NCBI GenBank assembly: GCA_937915825.1
Contig: CALGGT010000100.1
Span: forward strand, 1-31,977
Direction of reading: 5' to 3'
Length of the DNA: 31,977 nucleotides
Origin: an uncultured Eubacterium sp.
GTDB lineage: Bacteria; Bacillota; Clostridia; Lachnospirales; Lachnospiraceae
Within the stretch, counting starts at the first letter, position 1. Each line of letters begins with the position of its first letter. Under the pieces are notes generated by a model, which did not search any database, had not been told where the DNA came from, and was given only the letters and a program-made list of their open reading frames with translations. Of the stretch, positions 1 to 8,411 are shown piece by piece. Position numbers and translations under genes: made by a program.

Positions 1-289
1 CTGAAAGCTCCGTTATATCCCTGCGCGAAAGAGCCTTCATGTATAAATGGAGAACATAATTATATATGCGCATCAATGTGATCGAAAGACCATATTTATA
101 ATCAAGTGCTAATAAAAGCTGCTCAACACATTTCTTTGAACGCTTTACTGCGATATCAAAATCCGCGTCAGACACGGCCTGTTCAGCATCATCTATATAA
201 TCCAATGCCATTTCAAAGGTCAGAACTGTTATCTGCGAGCGGTTTGCCTGCGTGATCTTCCTTGTATACTCTTTCTTTAATTCTTCCGT
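1..289 (-). CDS. FliS-like flagellar export chaperone fragment, fused in frame to a phage gene
   Basis: The minus-strand frame runs open from the phage gene at 778 to the window edge at 1. From about base 289 downward the protein looks like a FliS-family helical chaperone: KEYTRKITQAN near the start, then ALDYIDDAEQAV, a helix with KKCVEQLLLALDYKYG, and IYNYVLHLYMKAL near the edge. FliS binds the flagellin C-terminus in the cytoplasm before export. A natural start was probably a Met just before TEELKKEYTRK. Here that position is occupied by tape-measure sequence ending in LPEFTEEL, so the junction lies in a shared stretch around 275-290. The 3' end is outside the window. The FliS assignment rests on pattern similarity only; another four-helix protein is possible. 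Confidence 0.5.
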
Positions 290-778
290 AAATTCAGGTA
301 AATCTTTAAGTTCAACGCCGAATCTTCCTCCTATAGCAGCAATAGATGCTAGTTCATCCGCTGTTTTAGGAACTCTTTTGGAAATGTCATTGAGAGTTTT
401 TCCGAGTTTTTGCAGACCGTCTGCTTCAGGAAATTGCACTACAGCAGCAATGTTCGCCAATGAATCTTCAAATTTCATTGCGGATCGAATCGGAACGGCA
501 AGAGATGCTCCCAATGCAGCAACTTCCATAATTTGAGAACGATAGAAAGCACGTTTCTGGAGAATTGCTTGCTGTTTATTCATTGATCCGAGTAAAGAAT
601 TGTATCGAATCTTCAATTTATCCACTGCGGAAGCACTTAAAACAGATTGTTTCTCCATATCTTTTATGACATTACCAACCTCTTTTAATTTTGATGTGCT
701 GCTGGAAACAACAGAACTAAAACCGCTGCTTAATGTTGCTCCGATTGTTACAAACAATTGATGTTTATTTTTCGACAC
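287..778 (-). pseudogene. Phage tail tape-measure protein, N-terminal fragment (TP901 type)
   Basis: A GTG start at 776-778 follows an AAGGAG ribosome binding site and overlaps the end of the upstream small phage gene by 14 bases, a typical tail-gene arrangement. The first ~100 residues are polar and helical; then comes the tape-measure core signature, with MKFEDSLANIAAVV, KLGKTLNDISKRVPKTADEL and ASIAAIGGRFGVELKDLPEF. In tailed phages this domain sets tail length and acts during DNA injection. Intact proteins have many hundreds of residues. Here phage homology stops at about residue 163 and the frame continues into a FliS-like sequence, so only the start of the gene is present. No other phage morphogenesis or lysis genes are in the window. 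Confidence 0.7.
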
Positions 779-875
779 GCCTATTCAACTCCTTTAGATC
801 GTTCATCCATAAAATGAATTCATCCGTTTGCATTTCCAGCCACTCCGAAATTCCGCCTTTAACTTGCGAAGCCAT
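765..875 (-). pseudogene. Small phage tail-assembly protein, C-terminal part
   Basis: In a second minus-strand frame, a 36-codon stretch from the ATG at 875 reads MASQVKGGISEWLEMQTDEF and ends EK-stop at 765. The same frame stays open upstream to at least ~937 (KLAARFFISGSGSEIRKAVL). Short proteins with 'GGI..WL.MQTDEL..WL' patterns sit directly before the tape-measure gene in Mu-like and other siphophages, often as tail-assembly chaperones, which matches the position here. The upstream part is missing because the sequence switches to a histidine kinase at about 938. The assignment rests on motif resemblance and gene order. Confidence 0.5.
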
Positions 876-892
876 AACTAAAACTGCTTTCC

Positions 893-2242
893 TTATTTCA
901 CTTCCGCTCCCGGAGATAAAAAATCTCGCAGCCAATTTTGAATTTTTAAATAATTGGTAACGATTTCAAATTCGTTCTTTAAGGGAATGGACTCACTCCC
1001 CCGATTTAGGAACGTTCGGTAAAAATTTCCCAGGGTTTCCAGCATTTCATTGACCTTTTCTCCCTCGCCCGCTAGCGCCTCCCCCCGGATCATATCCAGG
1101 GTATTATAGAGAAAATGAGGCTTGATCTGTTCCTGGAAAGCCATAAGCTCCTTCGCCCGAATTTCTTCTTCCTTCTCCTTTGTTTCCTTCAACAGGTTAT
1201 CAATCTCTACGATCATCTCATTATAGCTGTCTTTCAATTGTCCGATCTCATCGTCGTCCAGTTCCATCTCAAAAGGTTGAAATCGCCCATGTCGGACAAT
1301 GGTCATCTGGCGGGATAACGTTCGGATGGGTCTGGTCACATGCCGGGTAATGTATTTCCGGATCAGCCAGATCAACATCAACAACAACATTCCGCCCAGG
1401 AAAAACCAGAAGACCAGAGACCCGGAAGCTCCCTCAACCAAACTCCCCTTGGTGTAGGATACGATCATAAGTTCTGCCTTGGGTATGGGCTCATAGTATT
1501 TCATTTCAAATGCTACCGGCGTTTTATGATAGATCACACTCTGCTTCGGATATTGATCTCCTTCAAAGATCATCTCCGATTTCATATTTCCGGAGAAAAT
1601 CTCCCCATTCCGGTCAAGGATTGCGAATTGATTGGACTCATCCGCCAACCCTTCCAAACATTTATCAAAAAAATAGTCCGACACATGAATCGCTACAAAC
1701 CCGATCTCTTCCTGGGTATTCGGGTCATTGATCACCCGGGCAAAGGTGATCAACCCCCCGATGTTGGATTTAAATACATAACCGGTATCCTTCTGGATCA
1801 GGTAACCTCCTTTTTTCCCTTCCACATGATGCATCCATGTGTTGTCCCGTATATTTCCGGATCGGATCTGTAAGATGCCGGGGCCGGTATTTACATATTG
1901 GGTATTTTTCCGGAATAACGTGATGTTACAGGAAATACCAAATGTATTGATAATCCGATGCAACGTCTGCCTGGCCTCGGCCTCCTGTTCCCCGGAAATC
2001 GTATCGGCTTTTAAATATTCCCGTATCTCTTCATTCTCCATAATTACCCAACTTAGGTGGTTAATATTCTCTAATGTTTCCTCCACGTTTTTCGATACGG
2101 TGATCTGGTTGGTCCTCTCTCTGTTTTCCACATCTTTGGTCATCCGGCTGTTGGAAACCATGTAGAAGATAAAAAAACAGAAGAAAACGCAGCTGACCAT
2201 CATAATAATAAATAGGCATTCCATTTTCTGTTTTAATCCCAT
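893..2242 (-). pseudogene. YesM-type sensor histidine kinase lacking its ATPase domain
   Basis: A membrane sensor kinase of the YesM/LytS-like family that in Firmicutes usually regulates sugar uptake operons with an AraC-type response regulator. It has TM1 at about residues 9-30, an extracellular sensor of about 240 residues, TM2 at about 275-296, HAMP at about 297-350, a short coiled coil, and the phospho-acceptor segment QIKPHFLYNTLDMIRGEAL with His376. Homology ends after NYLKIQ (residue 435, base ~938); the last 14 residues come from phage sequence read in another frame. The GHKL ATPase domain is missing, so the product cannot autophosphorylate, and no response regulator follows. Start: ATG at 2242 behind a doubled GGAGG site. 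It lies just downstream of the sugar ABC genes, which suggests it once controlled them. Confidence 0.85.
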
Positions 2243-2270
2243 AAAGAAAGGACCTCCTTTCCTCCGTTAT

Positions 2271-2325
2271 AAAAAAAGGTTTCTATAAACACCGAATCCA
2301 ACTCTCTGTTTATAAAAACCTTTTT
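2271..2325 (-). terminator. Intrinsic terminator after the sugar ABC genes
   Basis: Two 19-nt arms (2273-2291 and 2307-2325) pair with one mismatch around a 15-nt loop. On the minus strand the hairpin is followed by seven T (2265-2277 region, read from the A-run at 2271-2277). It sits 27 bases after the last permease stop and before the kinase gene. The stem is AT-rich, so termination may be partial. A weak promoter for the kinase (TGAACT, 17 nt, TATAAA on the minus strand) would have its -10 inside this stem. Confidence 0.7.
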
Positions 2326-2351
2326 CATTCCAGTTCATTTCTACAACATAT

Positions 2352-3248
2352 TTATTTTATCATAGGAGAAATAAAAATACAAGTTTGTTTTGATCCCTTT
2401 AAAGCACCGGTAACCAGACTATCTTGAATCTTCTTGCTCATGAAGCAATAAACGATCAAAGTCGGGAATGTCGCGATCACCAGTGCGGCTCCGATCGGCC
2501 CCCACTTCGTGGTATACGATCCGGACATGGCCTGAATACCAACGGACAGGGTACGAAACTTACTGTCACTGATGAAGATGATCGCAAACATCAACTCATT
2601 CCACGCTTGTAAGAATGTGAAGATTCCAATGGTGGATAACGCCGGTTTCATCAATGGCAGAACAATCTGCATGAAAATACGGAACACACCGCATCCATCA
2701 ATACAGGCAGCTTCTTCCAACTCTCTCGGAACATTTTCAATAAAACTCTGACAGATCATGATCGCCATAGCCAACGCAAATGCCGTATAAGGAACAATCA
2801 GCGCCTGGTAGGAATTTGTCATCTTCAGGTTACGCAACATAATAAATACCGGAAGAATTGCCGCATGAATGGGCACGGTCAGTCCCAACATGAAGATCGC
2901 ATTAACCGTTTTTCTTCCCTTCCAGATCATACGGCTCAACCCATAGGATGCCATTAAGGAAAATACAACCGTCAATACAATCGTAGCAAAGGTAACAATG
3001 GCACTGTTTAGAAAATACAATCCCATATTACCTGCGTTTAATGCTTCTTCGTAACTTTTCCAAAGCCATTCTTTGGGTAAACCGATCACGTTGTCACCAA
3101 AGATTTCTTTATTGCTCTTTAATGAAAACGTAAGCATCCAATATAAGGGGAATATATTGACCAAACTCCATATTCCCAACAGGATATACATAACGGTAGC
3201 CGAAACCTTAGTACCCAATGGCGTTTTTTTCTTAATCTTTTTTCCCAT
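2352..3248 (-). CDS. CUT1-family sugar ABC transporter permease (MalG/LacG-like)
   Basis: 298 residues, the second inner-membrane permease of a carbohydrate importer. About six TM helices are visible: residues ~17-37 (SATVMYILLGIWSLVNIFPL), ~80-103, ~115-137, ~145-165, ~205-225 and ~262-282. The cytoplasmic EAA loop that docks the ATPase is ELEEAACIDGCGVFRIFMQI, followed by VLPLMKPAL. The start ATG overlaps the stop of the upstream permease (TAATG at 3248-3250), with GAGGAGG in the end of that gene as its ribosome site, so the two are translationally coupled. Members usually end at or near GALKG; this one carries 13 further residues (SKQTCIFISPMIK), possibly from loss of an original stop. The substrate cannot be told from sequence. 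Confidence 0.92.
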   Translation of the reverse strand: MGKKIKKKTPLGTKVSATVMYILLGIWSLVNIFPLYWMLTFSLKSNKEIFGDNVIGLPKEWLWKSYEEALNAGNMGLYFLNSAIVTFATIVLTVVFSLMASYGLSRMIWKGRKTVNAIFMLGLTVPIHAAILPVFIMLRNLKMTNSYQALIVPYTAFALAMAIMICQSFIENVPRELEEAACIDGCGVFRIFMQIVLPLMKPALSTIGIFTFLQAWNELMFAIIFISDSKFRTLSVGIQAMSGSYTTKWGPIGAALVIATFPTLIVYCFMSKKIQDSLVTGALKGSKQTCIFISPMIK

Positions 3249-4135
3249 TATGCTTGATCCTCCTCTGTTTTAAATACTTTTTTAATTAAAATAGCAAAGA
3301 AGAAACACAGGAATATAATAAATATAGCCAGAGCACTTCCGAATCCGTATCGACTACGATCGAAGATCATATTTACCATTAAGGTACTGGGCACCTCACT
3401 GGCATGTGCCGGGCCTCCTCTTGTTAAGACATAGATCAGATCAAAGGCTTTCAAGGAACCGGTTACCGCGAAGATCACACAGATCCGAAGTACCGGTTTG
3501 ATCATGGGGATGATGATACGGGTGGATAATTGTGCATCGTTGGCACCATCAATTTTAGCTGCTTCTTTAATGTCGTCCGGAACACTTTTAATGCCGGCAT
3601 ACATTAGAATCATGTGATACCCCACATATTGCCATAACATGGGAATAAAGCACGCCACCATGGCATACTTTGGATCTCCCAACCAGGTCTTACAAGCTTG
3701 ATCCAGGTGAATCCATTTTAAAAATACATTTAATAAACCATATTCCGGATTATAGATTTTCATCCATAATTGTCCGATTACAGTTGTTGACAACAATACG
3801 GGAATAAAGAAAACCGTAACAAAAAATCGTTCTCCTTTGATTCCTTTTGCTAACACCAATGCCAACAGCAGTGCCAATGGCAATTGGAGAAATACGGACA
3901 GCCCCGCAAAGATAAATGCGTTGCGAACAGATGGCCAAAAGCCCACGTTCTTATCCGTAAACATTTCAATATAATTTTTCAATCCTATAAAATCCGGCTT
4001 TGTAATTCCATTCCAGTCCAAAAAACTATAATACAGGGACATAAAGATCGGAACGATGATGATCGCCACAAAAAAAATGGTGGCCGGCAGCATAAAAACA
4101 AGGATTGCAAATTTGTTTTTTCTTACTTTGTCCAT
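3248..4135 (-). CDS. CUT1-family sugar ABC transporter permease (MalF/LacF-like)
   Basis: 295 residues, the first permease of the importer, pairing with the product of 2352-3248 to form the channel. TM helices are evident at about residues 9-31, 68-95, 103-125, 155-177, 200-222 and 262-284. The EAA docking loop reads IKEAAKIDGANDAQLSTRII followed by IPMIKPVL. The ATG at 4135 has AGAAGG about ten bases upstream. It lies 116 bases after the binding-protein gene, with a GC-rich hairpin in between that would let the binding protein be made in excess. No ATPase gene is present; CUT1 systems in Firmicutes commonly share a distant MsmX-type ATPase. Confidence 0.92.
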   Translation of the reverse strand: MDKVRKNKFAILVFMLPATIFFVAIIIVPIFMSLYYSFLDWNGITKPDFIGLKNYIEMFTDKNVGFWPSVRNAFIFAGLSVFLQLPLALLLALVLAKGIKGERFFVTVFFIPVLLSTTVIGQLWMKIYNPEYGLLNVFLKWIHLDQACKTWLGDPKYAMVACFIPMLWQYVGYHMILMYAGIKSVPDDIKEAAKIDGANDAQLSTRIIIPMIKPVLRICVIFAVTGSLKAFDLIYVLTRGGPAHASEVPSTLMVNMIFDRSRYGFGSALAIFIIFLCFFFAILIKKVFKTEEDQA

Positions 4136-4169
4136 AACCGATTATTACCTTCTTTGGTTTTTTACAAAC

Positions 4170-4198
4170 CCCACACCGGGTGTTATGCCCGGCGCGGG
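4170..4198 (-). promoter_or_regulatory. Intercistronic mRNA hairpin between binding protein and permease genes
   Basis: Arms 4170-4180 and 4188-4198 form an 11-bp stem in minus-strand RNA using two G-U pairs; the same arms mismatch on the plus strand, so the structure is selected for the minus-strand transcript. The loop is 7 nt and there is no T-run, so it is more likely a 3'-end stabiliser or processing barrier than a terminator. The malE-malF interval of E. coli holds structures with this role. Confidence 0.65.
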
Positions 4199-4251
4199 AA
4201 TTTGCATTACTATATCACAAAATTTAAGAATTATGAAAGTACGAAATTTTA

Positions 4252-5556
4252 TTATTTCTTACTTAACTGCTTATCCATGCCCTTCGCAAATTCTTCCGGA
4301 GAGATATCTCCACCGAACAGGGATTGCAAAAGTTTCAAATACTCACCAGCACTGTCAGAATCCAATAAAGTATCGAACCATAACGTATAAGAGGTTGCGC
4401 CGGAAGCTAATTTAGCAACTTCCTGGGTCAAAGCAGGTACGTCATTTGCTTCATAATCAACGGTCCATGCAGGAATACCTGCCCCACTTAAGTAAGCATA
4501 TTTGGATACGCCTCTTGTAATCTCGAACGCAGCTGCTGCAGCCATGTCTTTATTCTTGCTGTCGGCAGATACCATCAATGTATCGGAACCGCCGCCCATG
4601 AAATCGGTGATCGCTGCATTGTTGCTGTTAACAACCGGAATGGGTGCTACCGAGAAGTTCTCCGGATGATCCGCATCGGTTACAATGGAACCGCCCATCC
4701 AGCTTCCTGTGAAATACATCGGACATTTCTCTGCGTAGAACTCAGCACTTGCTTCGTCGTTTGTAAGACCGGTGGCACCGTCAATAAATGCACCCATATC
4801 TTTCAACTCTTTAATGCAGGTAGCAGATTTAATAAAGTCCGCATCGTTGTAAGATGCGCTGCGATCGCTTAATGCTTCGGTAACTTTTGAAGCACCGGCA
4901 GATTTCAAGGTTAATCCATCGTGAAGCATTGCCAATACCCAGGTATCTTTTACACTGGTTGCAATGGGCTTAATGCCGGCATCGATAAACTTCTTACAAG
5001 CTGCTTTAAATTCATCGTAAGTCGTCGGTACTTCTACGCCATTATCTTCAAACATCACTTTGTTATACCACATAACGGAAACCGGTGTACAGGTTACGGA
5101 ACCATATAATTTTCCGTCGTAGGTATCGTTGATCAAAGCTGCCTTGGAAATTCCTTCCGAGTAGTTATCATAATAATCATCTAAACAAAGAACCTTTCCA
5201 CTCTCAACAAAGGATTGCGAGAATCCACCAGCCCAGGTAAAGAATACATCCGGTAACTCATTGGCCGCTACCGCCGATTTAATCTTGGTTTTATATGCTT
5301 CGTTTTCAAATGTCTCCATGTTGATCTTAACTCCGGGATGATCCTTCTCGAAGTCTTTGATCGCATCCAAGTACGGTTGATGGAAGGAATCGCTTTCCGT
5401 AGCGATGGTCCACATCGTTAATGTTGTTTCTTTTCCGCCGGAAGAGGATCCGCCTCCGTTCGATGAGGAGTTATTACAACCGGTCATCAAACCCAGTGTT
5501 AAAACTCCTGTCATGGCAACTGCCGCCATTCTCTTAAAGAATTTCTTTTGTAACAT
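4252..5556 (-). CDS. Extracellular sugar-binding lipoprotein of the ABC importer
   Basis: 434 residues from the ATG at 5556, which has AGGAGG five bases upstream; an upstream in-frame start at 5592 lacks a ribosome site. N-terminus: KK/KR charge cluster, hydrophobic helix and lipobox LMTGC, giving lipidated Cys27 on the outer face of the membrane, then a Ser/Gly linker (about 28-41). The mature part is a family-1 solute-binding protein: TTLTMWTIATESDSF at its start, VKINMETFENEAYKTKIKSA, a DVFFTWAGG hinge segment and MYFTGSWMGG. It captures an oligosaccharide or sugar and delivers it to the two permeases downstream. A TATAAT at 5606-5611 (minus strand) could be its -10, but no good -35 is visible at the right spacing. 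Confidence 0.93.
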   Translation of the reverse strand: MLQKKFFKRMAAVAMTGVLTLGLMTGCNNSSSNGGGSSSGGKETTLTMWTIATESDSFHQPYLDAIKDFEKDHPGVKINMETFENEAYKTKIKSAVAANELPDVFFTWAGGFSQSFVESGKVLCLDDYYDNYSEGISKAALINDTYDGKLYGSVTCTPVSVMWYNKVMFEDNGVEVPTTYDEFKAACKKFIDAGIKPIATSVKDTWVLAMLHDGLTLKSAGASKVTEALSDRSASYNDADFIKSATCIKELKDMGAFIDGATGLTNDEASAEFYAEKCPMYFTGSWMGGSIVTDADHPENFSVAPIPVVNSNNAAITDFMGGGSDTLMVSADSKNKDMAAAAAFEITRGVSKYAYLSGAGIPAWTVDYEANDVPALTQEVAKLASGATSYTLWFDTLLDSDSAGEYLKLLQSLFGGDISPEEFAKGMDKQLSKK

Positions 5557-5613
5557 AAAAATACCTCCTAAAATAATATTACAATAGAACATTGCTCTAG
5601 AAGATATTATATG

Positions 5614-5659
5614 AAAAAAACACCAAAAAGAGAATTCAAAATTCTTACCTTTTTGGTGT
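5614..5659 (-). terminator. Intrinsic terminator after the DUF975 gene
   Basis: Arms 5620-5630 and 5649-5659 are perfectly complementary (11 bp). An inner 6-bp stem (5631-5636 with 5640-5645) stacks on it with a 3-nt bulge. The A-run at 5614-5620 gives a seven-base T-tract on the minus strand. It closes the DUF975 transcript about 70 bases past its stop and isolates the sugar transporter operon. A separate inverted repeat (5674-5697) lies just upstream of it; its role is unknown. Confidence 0.8.
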
Positions 5660-5731
5660 AAATTTCTTACCTTATTTCGAAAATTACATTCCGAAATCGT
5701 TTACTTTATTTTTTACCAGATGAAACCGGAT

Positions 5732-6514
5732 CTAATGCAAATTTTTTCCGGGTAATTCTACGTCTACCTGCTGATGGGTCGCCGTCTGTTTCGGACGGTA
5801 AGAATTGTTCCCGGATACTTCCTGATAAAACGCTGCATAAGCCGCATTCATATAGGGTGCCACCAAAATATATCCAAGCATGCATGTTAAGGTACATAGG
5901 ATCATCCAACCAAGAAAACTGAACTGTAAGCAGAACAATCTCCAACGATTCCCCTTCATAATACGAACCGATTCATTCATAGCCTCTCTCGCCGACATCT
6001 CCGGATTCTGAACCAGAATAAAACCGGACATACTATAGGAATATGCTTTCATAATCCCGGGAATGATAAAGAGCAACGACCATAACAGCGTAAAAATCAC
6101 CATACGTACTTTTAACCATGTGATCTTTCCCGCATAAGAAAAGTTGCTAAACAACATAGTAAAGTGAGAATCTTCCCCGTTGGCCATTGCCAGATTATAA
6201 CGAATTAAACCGGCAGAAAAGATCGCTCCTACAATAAAAAGGATGATCGAAGCGACCACAGCTCCGGCCAGGATTCCACTAAGAATCGCTTTCAGCATCA
6301 AGAATTGTTCCGGTGAGATATGAGCATCCTTTACACTTTGAATGAGTTGATCGATCCTTGGGTCTTTCGGATTGATGCCTTTGGTCGAATAAGCTCTCCC
6401 CTGTAATAAAACGTTGGCTCCAAGTAAGGTCGCAACCAGTGTGGTCCCAATCACTGACCCCCATCTGCCACTTAACATTTCTCTTGCTCGTGCCCTAAAA
6501 TCCTTTGCTAACAT
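5732..6514 (-). CDS. DUF975 family integral membrane protein
   Basis: 260 residues. The start MLAKDFRARAREMLSGRWG matches the typical DUF975 N-terminus (basic amphipathic helix before the first TM). Hydrophobic segments lie at about residues 20-36, 62-85, 108-125 (weak), 133-155 and 195-228, and ALSAREAMNESVRIMKGNRW-like sequence (EMSAREAMNESVRIMKGNRW) is the conserved cytoplasmic loop of the family. The molecular function of DUF975 is not established. ATG at 6514 with AGGAGG. It has its own strong promoter at 6565-6593 and a terminator at 5614-5659, so it is probably a single-gene transcript. Confidence 0.85.
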   Translation of the reverse strand: MLAKDFRARAREMLSGRWGSVIGTTLVATLLGANVLLQGRAYSTKGINPKDPRIDQLIQSVKDAHISPEQFLMLKAILSGILAGAVVASIILFIVGAIFSAGLIRYNLAMANGEDSHFTMLFSNFSYAGKITWLKVRMVIFTLLWSLLFIIPGIMKAYSYSMSGFILVQNPEMSAREAMNESVRIMKGNRWRLFCLQFSFLGWMILCTLTCMLGYILVAPYMNAAYAAFYQEVSGNNSYRPKQTATHQQVDVELPGKNLH

Positions 6515-6564
6515 ACATACCTCCTAATTTCTATTGCTACATCGTTTTCGAGATAAACACTTTC

Positions 6565-6593
6565 ATTATACAAAATTCCGGTTCATTTGTCCA
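6565..6593 (-). promoter_or_regulatory. Sigma-A promoter for the DUF975 gene
   Basis: On the minus strand, TGGACA (6588-6593), a 17-nt spacer and a perfect TATAAT (6565-6570). The start codon at 6514 lies about 45 bases past the expected transcription start, with an AGGAGG site between them. Confidence 0.75.
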
Positions 6594-6613
6594 TAGATTT
6601 TTACGCATTCTGC

Positions 6614-8389
6614 CTACTTTTCACCGCTAAGAGAAGACAGTGTTTTCCCGGCGCTATTGGTTTTAAAACGAGCTACCACCTCATTCAATTCTTCCATGGC
6701 CTCCTGATTCATTTCTAACATGTTGCGAATTCTCTCCGAATTCTCCTTTACATCCTGTAGAAAACCGGACACATCCGTTACATTCTCCTCACTTTGAACA
6801 ATTTGCTCATCCGTTAAAGACAGGGACTTTTGAATCTTTTCCATCTGTTCTTCCAATTTCCTGGCGTTGGTATTAAACTGATTCATATATTCCAATACCT
6901 GCTTGGCATCTTCCAGGTAACTCTCACTGTCTTTTGCATATTGACGATAATCCTTTAAAATATCGTTCTGAATATAAGTCATTAACTTCCTGGATGTTGT
7001 CTCCAGATCCGAAACAGCATTTAAAATATAGGAACTTAATCCGGCAATCTTTTCCGCAGCCATCTTGGTCTTTTGGGACATCTCCGCGATCTGATCCGCC
7101 ACTACCACAAATCCTTTTCCGCTTTCTCCGGCCCTGGCCGCTTCAATGGAGGCATTGAGTGCCAGTAGATTACTTTGATTGGCAATTCCGATAATGGTTT
7201 CGGACAGATCTTCTACTTCTTGCACCCGCTGGGATTTATCCAGCCCTTCCTCCAGGGCCTGGGAATATTCCTGTACCAATTCATTGGCCTGTATTTCCAT
7301 TTCCGTGGTTCGTGACATGATCTGAGAAGCCTTATTGGAAATCTGCATCAGATTCTCTTTTCCGCTTTCCGCCTGTACATGGATTTCTTCTGTTAATCCA
7401 TACGTATTGCGAACTGTTTTCTGAATTCCATGCATGGTCCCGGACGTTTCATTGATCATCAGACGAATGCTGTTGATCTGCTCATCCGTTGAGCCGATCT
7501 GCATAGATTGTTCCTTCATCTGACGGGTAATGGAATCCGAAATATCCCGGATGATCTCCGTATTCACATTGACCTGTACAATTACATTCCGAACCATTTC
7601 CTGGAATTCATTGAACAGATCTGAAACCTCCTCCATCTCGTCCCCGGATTTCATTTCCAATTTCTTTGTTAAATCCCCATCCGCGTGTACGATCTCCTCC
7701 AAACGGCTGACCACTTTACGAATGTTCGACGTGATCCCCGTAACAAAGAAAATCGCAGCTACTCCCATTACGACAGCAAGTATAAGAATTAAAAAGATCA
7801 GGATCCGTTGATAATTCCCCAGTTTTTTTCGAATCTGGGAAGCGTCGCAGTCAACGCCAATAATCCCCAGGATCTCTCCATCTTTGGAATACAAAGGCGC
7901 ATACCCGGATAGAAAGGTCCCCCACTGATCACGGGTGATCTTACGATCGGCACTGGCCTCTCCCTGAAAAGCCGGAAGCATGTCTTCATAGACATCCAAC
8001 TTTTCTCCTACTTCCACCGGATCGTCCTCATCGGAATCAATGAGAAAATGATATCCTTGATCATCCTGATACACAATATAAGCGTACAAAATTTCCTCCG
8101 CTGTCAAATAGGAACGCATTTCCGTCGCAATCTCCCGATAGGTATCGCTGGAATTCCCTTTTTCCTTTTGTACGGTGAACGCCTTCTCACCATCGATTTT
8201 ATTGGCCAAAATAACCGCAATATCCTTGGCTTCCTTTACCTGGAATTCAATAAAATTATCACGAATAAACAGAAGGGATACGATACTGACCGAAAGCATT
8301 ACGATCGCCAACAATAACAGTACCCCTACCATGAGTTTCTTTCGGATGGATCTCCGTTTCTTTCGATCAGAACTTCTCTTCTTCTCCAT
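6614..8389 (-). CDS. Methyl-accepting chemotaxis protein
   Basis: 591 residues. TM1 is at about 18-42 and TM2 at about 195-216; the ~150-residue extracellular domain between them contains GEILGIIGVDCDASQI, typical of a PDC/Cache ligand-binding fold. HAMP spans about 217-270, followed by the long helical signalling hairpin whose tip reads GIANQSNLLALNASIEAARA followed by GESGKGF, the conserved contact region for CheA/CheW. It would transmit an external ligand signal to the flagellar motor. No C-terminal CheR-binding pentapeptide is present (ends SLSGEK). ATG at 8389 with AGGAGG, only 22 bases after the methionine aminopeptidase stop, so the two are probably co-transcribed although functionally unrelated. 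Ligand unknown. Confidence 0.93.
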   Translation of the reverse strand: MEKKRSSDRKKRRSIRKKLMVGVLLLLAIVMLSVSIVSLLFIRDNFIEFQVKEAKDIAVILANKIDGEKAFTVQKEKGNSSDTYREIATEMRSYLTAEEILYAYIVYQDDQGYHFLIDSDEDDPVEVGEKLDVYEDMLPAFQGEASADRKITRDQWGTFLSGYAPLYSKDGEILGIIGVDCDASQIRKKLGNYQRILIFLILILAVVMGVAAIFFVTGITSNIRKVVSRLEEIVHADGDLTKKLEMKSGDEMEEVSDLFNEFQEMVRNVIVQVNVNTEIIRDISDSITRQMKEQSMQIGSTDEQINSIRLMINETSGTMHGIQKTVRNTYGLTEEIHVQAESGKENLMQISNKASQIMSRTTEMEIQANELVQEYSQALEEGLDKSQRVQEVEDLSETIIGIANQSNLLALNASIEAARAGESGKGFVVVADQIAEMSQKTKMAAEKIAGLSSYILNAVSDLETTSRKLMTYIQNDILKDYRQYAKDSESYLEDAKQVLEYMNQFNTNARKLEEQMEKIQKSLSLTDEQIVQSEENVTDVSGFLQDVKENSERIRNMLEMNQEAMEELNEVVARFKTNSAGKTLSSLSGEK

Positions 8390-8411
8390 AAAAACCTCCT
8401 AAGGAATGTTT

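Noticed and set aside
1340..1873. A 177-codon plus-strand frame opposite the histidine kinase
   Set aside because: It is antisense to clear kinase coding sequence, has no domain pattern and a proline/histidine-rich composition typical of a shadow frame.
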